Part shown: positions 1 to 5,156 of the stretch, in pieces | Numbering within the stretch: the first letter of the stretch is position 1 | How the letters are laid out: each line of letters starts with the position of its first letter | Assembly: GCA_011052285.1 (NCBI GenBank) | Contig: DRJH01000109.1 | Location: 1-6,447 of the forward strand | Source: Gammaproteobacteria bacterium | Lineage (GTDB): Bacteria; Pseudomonadota; Gammaproteobacteria; Arenicellales; DRJH01 | Direction of reading: 5' to 3' | Length of the DNA: 6,447 bases | Translations under genes and position numbers: made by a program | The notes under the pieces: generated by a model | Databases searched by the model: none | Told to the model about the DNA's origin: nothing | The model's input: only the letters and a program-made list of their open reading frames with translations

Positions 1-12
1 AAACCATTTTTC

Positions 13-933
13 TCAGTTCTCCGCCAAGCCCGGCATGCTGAAGTGATTTTTCTCAAGCTGCTGCAACAATGTTTGTTTCTGAATCGGGCTGAGTGCAACC
101 AGTGGCGGTCGCAGGCGTTCCCAGGATAAATCTGCCGCATAATGACCTACAATGGCCTTCAGAGCCGGAATTAGCGGATATTGCTGCACCAGTAGGCGAA
201 CTTTATTCAAACACTGCTGCAGCCTTTTTGCATCTTCAGTTTTCCACTGTCTATAAAGCTGGTTTATTGCAGCTGCATTAATATTGGCTGTTGCAGAGAT
301 ACAGCCGGCACCGCCTGCTCGCATATTCTGCAGCAAAAACAGTTCACTGCCGGCAAAAACATGGAAATCGTCCCAACCTTGTTGCAGCAACATCTCCGTA
401 TTGCTCCAATCACCAGAGCTGTCCTTAATTCCAGCTATGTTTTTCGGATAATCTTTTAGCAGGCGCTCAATCAATGACAGATGGATGGGTGCCTGCGAGA
501 CTGCAGGAATATGATAGAGATAGATTTGCAGCGCACTACTGCCGACCCGTTCGATAATCTGCGCATAATATTGATACAATCCTTCATCACTGACATGCTT
601 GTAGTAAAAGGGCGGCAACATCAAAACACCACGACACCCTCGCCGCACGGCATGAGTGCTTAGACGTACAGAATCGGTGAGCGCACAACAACCGGTTCCC
701 GGCATCATCTGTGTGGAATCAATTCCTCGATCAATCAACTGATCGAGCAAATCAATTTTTTCATCTACTGACAGCGAATTACCTTCACTGTTGGTCCCGA
801 AAACTGCCAGACCTACGTTTTGTGCCAACAGCCAGCGGCAGTGGTTCAGCAGACGCTCCGCATCGGGCCGTAAATCGGTATCGAAGGGGGTGATTACCGG
901 CGCCAGTACACCATGAAAACGCTCAATGGCCAT
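13..933 (-). CDS. DHDPS/N-acetylneuraminate lyase family aldolase or deaminase, not canonical DapA
   Basis: The 306-residue protein has the usual length of the class I (Schiff-base) aldolase TIM-barrel family. Visible family marks are the N-terminal FHGVLAPVITPF (6-17), GTNSEG (46-51) at the place of the DapA GTTGE motif, LPPFYY (106-111), the catalytic Tyr140 in YHIP, the Schiff-base Lys170 in AGIKDSSGD, and GGAGCISATANI (207-218). In E. coli DapA the YNVPSR motif carries an arginine that binds the substrate carboxylate; here the aligned residue is Val145, and the second Thr of GTT is Asn48. Lysine biosynthesis is therefore unlikely; a keto-acid aldolase or a deaminase/dehydratase of the Pyr4H2C-deaminase kind fits better (inference). 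The gene begins 4 bases after the cyclase stop and is probably translationally coupled to it. The ATG at 933 matches the usual family N-terminus, but a TTG at 945, with GAG six bases upstream and overlapping the cyclase stop, is an alternative start. The family is sure; the substrate is unknown. Confidence 0.9.
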   Translation of the reverse strand: MAIERFHGVLAPVITPFDTDLRPDAERLLNHCRWLLAQNVGLAVFGTNSEGNSLSVDEKIDLLDQLIDRGIDSTQMMPGTGCCALTDSVRLSTHAVRRGCRGVLMLPPFYYKHVSDEGLYQYYAQIIERVGSSALQIYLYHIPAVSQAPIHLSLIERLLKDYPKNIAGIKDSSGDWSNTEMLLQQGWDDFHVFAGSELFLLQNMRAGGAGCISATANINAAAINQLYRQWKTEDAKRLQQCLNKVRLLVQQYPLIPALKAIVGHYAADLSWERLRPPLVALSPIQKQTLLQQLEKNHFSMPGLAEN

Positions 934-937
934 CACC

Positions 938-2170
938 TTAGACAACTTTTTCTCGCAAGGCAAAGATCTCCTGATCCCCTGGCACACCGCGTAACTGATG
1001 GCGTCCCAGTGAAACAAACCGGTTTGGGTAATAGCTTGCAAACGCCTCCGACAGCAGGGCAGGCTCATGCAGGCTCTTGCATAAGCCCTCAACCCGTGCC
1101 GCTTCATTGGCTGCACTACCAATGACGGTAAATTCCAACCGTGTCGCGGTGCCGATATTACCATAGGTGACTTCGCCTTGGTGCAGCCCCAACCCAAAAC
1201 GAAGCTGCGCCTGCCCTATCTGTTGACGTCGATGGTTGACCTCATTGATTCGCTGCTGCGCATCGGCTGCAGCCACAAGTGCACGATCACGAGCCGCTTC
1301 CGGATTGGTGCAGCATTCCATCCAGGTATGTTTGCCACTGGTTACCGGAAAAATGGCGAGTGCTGCATCGCCGATGAACCGTAGTACCTGGCCACCGTTA
1401 TCGAGAACCGCACCGGCCATACAGTCGAAAAAATCGTTCAACAGAGATAAAAAATCAGGACGAGACATGCTCTGTGCCAGAGGTGTCGAATCGCGCAGGT
1501 CACAAAACCAGATAACCGCCTCTACATCATCTCCACCACCACGGGTGATCTGCCCTTCCAGCACACGTCCTCCGGCATGTTTCCCAAGGTACGTTTCCAG
1601 CAGGGTTACCGCTGTGTGGCGCATGGCATAACCCTCATAGAGTCGACCTAATACCCCGATAGTCTCATAGACATATCCCAGATCACTGGTCGCAAACCCC
1701 CCTGGTTGCATTGTCGTCAATGTCAGGGCATGAATCTGCCCATCAGAAAAATACATTGGCATGGCCACATAGTCAGTAGCGCCAGCATCGTGAAATTCCT
1801 TAAGAATACCAAAATCCAGCAGAGGATTATCCACATCGAGGCGCCGTCTAATCGCTCCTGCTCCTTCAAATATCGGGACCAAAGGACTGTTGGTATAGGC
1901 TTCAGTGTCAATTCGATCCCGCTTCGCCTGAAAAACCTCGACCTCCTCGGCCGCTTGAGACCAACGGTAGTTGGTGCCCACTACCTGCGGATGCAGCGTT
2001 CGAATGACAACCGCGAGACGCCAGATCGGTACCTCGATTTTAACGAGTTGCCGGGCTAATGCCCCGGTCAATTCCTCCGGGCTCTTGATTTGGGGTGCTT
2101 CAAGCAACAGCCAGGGCAACAAGGGGTTATCCTGAGTCGTTACTTTCTGAATACTGACTTTTTCTGACAT
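938..2170 (-). CDS. Class III adenylate/guanylate cyclase with N-terminal region of unknown function
   Basis: The 410-residue protein should make cyclic AMP or cyclic GMP from the nucleoside triphosphate. The C-terminal catalytic domain (about 213-405) shows FCDLRDST with metal-binding Asp224, FIGDAALAIF with the second metal Asp268, and FTVIGSAANEAARVEG (347-362) with Asn355 (ribose) and Arg359 (transition state), so the chemistry looks intact. The base-recognition positions are odd: Arg264 stands where Lys is usual and Ser352 where Asp or Thr is usual, leaving ATP versus GTP preference open. Residues 1-190 form a separate region containing WRLAVVIRTLHPQ (50-62), possibly GAF- or PAS-like sensory, as in multi-domain rhizobial-type cyclases; I do not recognise it firmly. 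No membrane segment or signal peptide is seen, so it is probably cytosolic. The ATG at 2170 is chosen because AAAGG lies 7 bases upstream. A GTG at 2227 would add 19 residues and overlap the oxidoreductase end. It follows the oxidoreductase by 46 bases and precedes the lyase by 4. Confidence 0.9.
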   Translation of the reverse strand: MSEKVSIQKVTTQDNPLLPWLLLEAPQIKSPEELTGALARQLVKIEVPIWRLAVVIRTLHPQVVGTNYRWSQAAEEVEVFQAKRDRIDTEAYTNSPLVPIFEGAGAIRRRLDVDNPLLDFGILKEFHDAGATDYVAMPMYFSDGQIHALTLTTMQPGGFATSDLGYVYETIGVLGRLYEGYAMRHTAVTLLETYLGKHAGGRVLEGQITRGGGDDVEAVIWFCDLRDSTPLAQSMSRPDFLSLLNDFFDCMAGAVLDNGGQVLRFIGDAALAIFPVTSGKHTWMECCTNPEAARDRALVAAADAQQRINEVNHRRQQIGQAQLRFGLGLHQGEVTYGNIGTATRLEFTVIGSAANEAARVEGLCKSLHEPALLSEAFASYYPNRFVSLGRHQLRGVPGDQEIFALREKVV

Positions 2171-2177
2171 TCCTGAA

Positions 2178-2182
2178 CCTTT
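2178..2182 (-). promoter_or_regulatory. Ribosome binding site deciding the cyclase start
   Basis: On the minus strand AAAGG lies seven bases before the ATG at 2170. This is a better spaced site than the AGGGG only three bases before the in-frame GTG at 2227, so the shorter cyclase (410 residues) is preferred over the 429-residue version. Confidence 0.55.
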
Positions 2183-2216
2183 GATTGATACAATTAAACA
2201 AGCAATGAAGGATTCT

Positions 2217-3527
2217 TTATGCTTCACTAGCCCCTTTAAACCGCTTCCATCTCATCACAACCCGGGCTCCTATACCGAAGAATAGCCTCGGTGGCAATAG
2301 GGCTGGCTGGGTTAATGAATGTACGGCATCCAGCAGATCAGAGGCTGCGCCCAGTGCATGATCAACAACAAGACGTCCCAGAATGGTACCTCTTGCCACA
2401 CCGGAGGCATTGTAGCAACCGGCGAGGTACAATCCTTCGGATACCGCAGCAAAGTCCGGTTTGGCATTACGACTGATACAAATATGGCCACTCCAGGTGT
2501 GTTCTATACAGTCCTCAGGTAACCAGGGAAATCGTTTTTTCAAACCTAGCATATGTTGATGACGCTTTTGACCAATAATCTGTATGGGAATACCCGATGG
2601 CCGATACTCTGCCGTATTGCGTATCAACAACCTCCGGTCAGCTGTCAATCGTAACGTCGCCCCCAGAGGCTGTGGTGAAAGCACACCCCATGGCTTAACC
2701 TGTTGTCCGAGTTGCCGCTCCTCTCCGGGGTGCAGCGGGCGAGTTAAACTAGCGGTCAAAGCCAAAGGAAACATTCTGTTCCGGTGCACGCCAAGCTCAG
2801 GTATAAACGCGTTGTTACAGATAATGACCCGATCAGCAACCACTTCAGCATGCAGCAGCTCCAGGACGATTTTCCCGTTTCTGCGGGATATTTTCCGCAC
2901 GGGGCTGTATTCATAACATTCCACGGAGTCGGGCAGCCTATCCAACAAACCCTTAATCAGCGCTGCAGGCTGTACCAGCGCCCCTCCTTCACAGCACACA
3001 CCCCGACCGTAAAAGGAAGTTCCCAGTCGTTGGCTAAGTTCATCAGCCCGCAATAACCGGGTTGGGATACCAAGCTGCTCAAATACCCGAACCTGGTTAT
3101 CAAGAATTGGAAAATTATCCGGATCATGGGCCGCGTGAACGGAACTTATATCCTGCCACTGACAGTCTATATCGAACTCACGCACCCACTTGCGCAATGC
3201 CACAGTACCTGCCTGATCGAGTGTATGCAAGGCCTGATATTGGTGCAGATCACGATGAGATTTGAGCTTGGCATGCCCAGGTGATTCATGGGCCACCACA
3301 AAACCAGAATTTCTACCGCTGGCACCCTGCCCGAACTTTTTTGCCTCAATCAAGAGAATACGCTGTTCAGGAACCAGCTGCGCAAGGCGGCGTGCCGCTG
3401 CCTGCCCGGTAAAACCCGCTCCGATAATGGCCCAATCGGTTCGGTAGTTACCCTGTAATTGTGGATGGGCTTCGTATTCTCCAGCCAAAGCCACCCAACC
3501 GCATCTATCCGGTATCTTGCTGTTCAT
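2217..3527 (-). CDS. DAO-family FAD-dependent oxidoreductase, PuuB/OrdL-like
   Basis: The 436-residue flavoprotein belongs to the D-amino-acid oxidase fold (glycine/sarcosine/gamma-glutamylputrescine oxidases), which oxidises a C-N bond of an amine or amino acid to an imine. The N-terminal Rossmann motif is IGAGFTGQAAARRL (35-48), with Glu61 in LLIEA ending the second beta strand to hold the ribose of FAD. GASGRNSGF (68-76) is the signature of the PuuB/OrdL group. The C-terminal FAD contact is LYLAGCYNASGVARG (366-380). The HTWSGHICISRNAKPDF segment (343-359) matches the WxG...P pattern of that group. The tail (about 411-430, with LFFGIGARVVMRW) is amphipathic or hydrophobic and might touch a membrane (inference). 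There is no signal peptide. It starts 138 bases after acuI and ends 46 bases before the cyclase. With the DHDPS-family gene downstream it suggests amine or amino acid catabolism. Substrate unknown; D-hydroxyproline or another imino acid oxidase is an alternative. Only a weak AAGAG precedes the ATG. Confidence 0.88.
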   Translation of the reverse strand: MNSKIPDRCGWVALAGEYEAHPQLQGNYRTDWAIIGAGFTGQAAARRLAQLVPEQRILLIEAKKFGQGASGRNSGFVVAHESPGHAKLKSHRDLHQYQALHTLDQAGTVALRKWVREFDIDCQWQDISSVHAAHDPDNFPILDNQVRVFEQLGIPTRLLRADELSQRLGTSFYGRGVCCEGGALVQPAALIKGLLDRLPDSVECYEYSPVRKISRRNGKIVLELLHAEVVADRVIICNNAFIPELGVHRNRMFPLALTASLTRPLHPGEERQLGQQVKPWGVLSPQPLGATLRLTADRRLLIRNTAEYRPSGIPIQIIGQKRHQHMLGLKKRFPWLPEDCIEHTWSGHICISRNAKPDFAAVSEGLYLAGCYNASGVARGTILGRLVVDHALGAASDLLDAVHSLTQPALLPPRLFFGIGARVVMRWKRFKGASEA

Positions 3528-3665
3528 CTCTTACAAAGTAGCCAACCAGTGCCGGTTGGGGCCCAAGTTTTGAGCATCTACCCACACAATTCCAGAAGAA
3601 TCCGGTTTCTTAGCGTTAAAAACAAATGGCATTACAATGTACTTCTTCGGTTACGGATTTACGTT
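3528..3665. other. Intergenic region between acuI and the oxidoreductase, with a small hairpin
   Basis: This is the longest non-coding gap in the window. It contains a hairpin at 3542-3559, with 6-base arms CCAACC and GGTTGG around a 6-base loop, which on the minus strand sits 14 to 31 bases before the oxidoreductase ATG. Beside it is an 11-base dyad, TTGGG-G-CCCAA (3556-3566). No U-tract follows the hairpin, so it is not a convincing terminator for acuI, and I see no promoter with two good hexamers. Whether acuI and the oxidoreductase share a transcript is therefore open. Confidence 0.4.
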
Positions 3666-4658
3666 CTACTTGCCAATGCTGACCACGGTACGCCCTACCA
3701 CGTTTGCAGACATATAATCCCCAAAGGCTGCGGGAAGTTCCTTGAAGCCAATGGTTTTACCGCCGATGGTCTCCATTTTAGAGGGCCGCAAATCCTCACC
3801 GAGACGACCCCATACATGCTGTCGCACCGCCACAGGCATTTCGATGGAATTGATCCCCAGAATCGAAACACCACGCAATATGAATGGCATTACCGTAGTC
3901 TGCACTTCCCACCCCTGAGCCAATCCAATCGATGCGATGCTACCCCAAGGCTTTACGGTACGTGTCAACCAGGACAGGGTCTGTCCACCAAGACTATCGA
4001 CCGCACCACCCCAGGTCGCCTTCTCCATCGGTTTATTACCCATTTCCAGTGTATGTCGATCAAGCAGACGACTGGCGCCAAGCGACTTGAGATACGCTTC
4101 CTGGGCCATTTTGCCGGTTAGTGCGACCACTTCATAGCCGAGTTGGGACAGCATATTGATGGCAAGACTACCGACCCCACCCGTTGCCCCAGTCACCAGT
4201 ATAGGCCCCATTTCCGGAGTCTGGCCATTATCCTGCAGACGCTGTACTGCCAGGCCGGCAGTAAATCCTGCGGTACCAATTACCATGGTTTCAAATTCAG
4301 TCAGGCCTTCCGGGACCTTGACTACACAACAGGAAGGCACCCGGGCATATTCTGCATAACCACCATCGCGAGTTTCAGACAAACCACAGCCACAGACCAA
4401 CACCGAATCTCCAGCCTGGAAGGCCGGATCCTGTGATCGGACGATCCTACCCGTAAGATCAATCCCACCATTGAGTGGTGAGGTACGCAATATCCGGCCC
4501 TTACCGGTTGCGGCCAGGGCATCCTTGTAGTTGATACCGGAATAACTGACCTTGATGACCACATCCCCCTCGGTCAAATCATCCAGTGTCAGTTGTTCAA
4601 AACCGGCTTTGACCTCCTTGCCCTGCTGATGGATACGAAATGCAGTAAACACTTTCAT
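3666..4658 (-). CDS. acuI: Acrylyl-CoA reductase (NADPH), AcuI/YhdH family
   Basis: The 330-residue zinc-independent medium-chain dehydrogenase/reductase should reduce acryloyl-CoA to propionyl-CoA with NADPH, detoxifying acrylate from DMSP cleavage or 3-hydroxypropionate. The sequence tracks E. coli YhdH along its length as I recall it: GINYKDALAATGKGRI (41-56), a DGGYAEYARV segment (98-107), IGTAGFTAGLAV (127-138), the nucleotide-binding VTGATGGVGS (155-164), EAYLKSLGASRLL (187-199) and TTVMPFILRGV (254-264). Length matches the family (about 325-330). No zinc-ligand set is apparent; the two cysteine pairs (Cys89/91, Cys110/111) fall where YhdH has other residues. The ATG at 4658 is used because GGAGA lies 10 bases upstream; an in-frame TTG at 4667 sits too close to that site. 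It is transcribed divergently from hinT across 62 bases. The general family is secure; the physiological substrate is inferred from the family. Confidence 0.92.
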   Translation of the reverse strand: MKVFTAFRIHQQGKEVKAGFEQLTLDDLTEGDVVIKVSYSGINYKDALAATGKGRILRTSPLNGGIDLTGRIVRSQDPAFQAGDSVLVCGCGLSETRDGGYAEYARVPSCCVVKVPEGLTEFETMVIGTAGFTAGLAVQRLQDNGQTPEMGPILVTGATGGVGSLAINMLSQLGYEVVALTGKMAQEAYLKSLGASRLLDRHTLEMGNKPMEKATWGGAVDSLGGQTLSWLTRTVKPWGSIASIGLAQGWEVQTTVMPFILRGVSILGINSIEMPVAVRQHVWGRLGEDLRPSKMETIGGKTIGFKELPAAFGDYMSANVVGRTVVSIGK

Positions 4659-4697
4659 TGCTCTCAAATCTCCGTTAAGGTTCTGGTTCGTCGTCTC

Positions 4698-4703
4698 ATT
4701 CTA
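4698..4703 (-). promoter_or_regulatory. Candidate -10 element of an acuI promoter
   Basis: On the minus strand TAGAAT (5 of 6 to TATAAT) lies 39 to 44 bases before the acuI ATG. No good TTGACA-like hexamer is found 16 to 18 bases further upstream, inside the first codons of hinT, so this would be a weak or activator-dependent promoter. The palindrome at 4705-4720 would fall in the spacer between the two hexamers. Confidence 0.3.
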
Positions 4704-4704
4704 C

Positions 4705-4720
4705 GCAGGTAATTACCAGC
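4705..4720. promoter_or_regulatory. Dyad in the acuI-hinT divergent region, possible operator
   Basis: GGTAATTACC (4708-4717) is a perfect 10-base palindrome; it extends to GCAGGTAATTACCAGC with one mismatched pair (A/A). It is centred in the 62-base divergent intergenic region, abuts the hinT ATG and includes the AGG (4707-4709) that would serve as the hinT ribosome binding site, so a bound protein could affect both genes. A 10-base palindrome can occur by chance and no regulator gene lies in the window. Confidence 0.35.
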
Positions 4721-5080
4721 ATGCTCCGGGACACCCTGTTTACAAAAATCATCCGCGGTGATCTACCTGCAGATATCATCTATCGGGATGACCAAATCAC
4801 CGCTTTTCGGGATATCGCCCCACAGGCGCCCATACATATCCTTATTGTACCCAACAAGCCGATTCCCGGTGTCAATGATATCGAAGAAAATGACGAGCCG
4901 ATGCTTGGCAGGCTATTTACCGTGGCCCAGCGTCTCGCAGCAAGGGAAGGTATTGCCAAAGACGGCTATCGTTTAATTGTCAATTGTGGCCACGATGGTG
5001 GCCAGGAAATCCCACACCTGCACCTGCATTTGCTCGGCGGCAAGCCACTGGGCAGGATGTTGAAAGGTTTTGAGAAATAG
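4721..5080 (+). CDS. hinT: HinT-type histidine triad purine nucleoside phosphoramidase
   Basis: The 119-residue protein is a complete HIT-fold hydrolase of the Hint branch, which cleaves phosphoramidates such as AMP-NH2 and aminoacyl-adenylate adducts and acts as a homodimer in the cytosol. The triad motif is PHLHLHLLGG (98-107), with His99, His101 and catalytic His103; an upstream His39 lies in DIAPQAPIHILIVPNKPI (31-48). DGYRLIVNCGHDGGQE (81-96) and the end GGKPLGRMLKG match E. coli HinT (YcfF) as recalled; the usual longer C-terminal tail is slightly short. The ATG at 4721 follows an AGG at 4707-4709 with an 11-base spacer, a rather long spacing. It is the only plus-strand gene, divergent from acuI and convergent with the acyl-CoA synthetase. 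It is a housekeeping gene with no evident metabolic tie to its neighbours, although AMP-forming ligases do produce the adenylates that Hint proteins can process. Confidence 0.95.
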   Translation: MLRDTLFTKIIRGDLPADIIYRDDQITAFRDIAPQAPIHILIVPNKPIPGVNDIEENDEPMLGRLFTVAQRLAAREGIAKDGYRLIVNCGHDGGQEIPHLHLHLLGGKPLGRMLKGFEK

Positions 5081-5113
5081 ACATCCTGAAGACTGTCCCA
5101 ACAGACGTGACAA

Positions 5114-5127
5114 CAGCCAGGAGGCTG
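5114..5127. terminator. Short GC hairpin between convergent genes, possible weak terminator
   Basis: CAGCC (5114-5118) and GGCTG (5123-5127) form a 5-base stem with a 4-base loop in the gap between hinT and the acyl-CoA synthetase. On the minus strand, TTGT follows the stem, so it could weakly terminate the synthetase transcript. On the plus strand the following bases are A-rich, not T-rich. Confidence 0.35.
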
Positions 5128-5156
5128 CAAATAAACAACGTAACTATTTATTTGCA
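5126..5156. terminator. AT-rich 10-base inverted repeat around the synthetase stop, possible bidirectional terminator
   Basis: TGCAAATAAA (5126-5135) and TTTATTTGCA (5147-5156) are perfect inverted arms separated by 11 bases. The synthetase stop codon (5144-5146) lies in the loop and its last codons lie in the right arm. Position between convergent genes suggests a transcription end structure for one or both. The stem is AT-rich and no separate T-run follows, so it is not a textbook intrinsic terminator. It shares two bases (5126-5127) with the GC hairpin at 5114-5127, so the two cannot both fold fully. Confidence 0.5.

Noticed and set aside
13..933. Lyase as DapA of lysine biosynthesis.
   Set aside because: The substrate-carboxylate arginine of the YNVPSR motif is replaced by Val, GTTGE is altered, and the neighbours are catabolic.
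934..1197. Longer lyase reading frame (88 extra residues) starting at 1197.
   Set aside because: The extension overlaps the cyclase catalytic domain, has no family resemblance, and the typical DHDPS-family N-terminus begins at 933.
1236..1631. 131-codon plus-strand open frame.
   Set aside because: It is antisense to the conserved cyclase domain and its serine- and arginine-rich translation looks like a shadow frame.
2171..2227. Longer cyclase starting at a GTG at 2227.
   Set aside because: It overlaps the oxidoreductase end, its AGGGG is only three bases from the GTG, and the ATG at 2170 has a well spaced AAAGG.
3600..3665. Terminator directly after acuI.
   Set aside because: Only 4- to 5-base imperfect stems are present near a short T-run on the minus strand; no stable hairpin precedes it.
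3459..4121. 220-codon open frame on the plus strand.
   Set aside because: It is antisense to acuI and the oxidoreductase start, its translation shows no domain or sensible composition, and both opposite genes have strong family matches.
4085..4405. Cysteines in the AcuI-type protein (Cys89/91 and Cys110/111) as a zinc site.
   Set aside because: The family is zinc-independent and the spacing does not match the structural or catalytic zinc lobes of alcohol dehydrogenases; they look like lineage substitutions.
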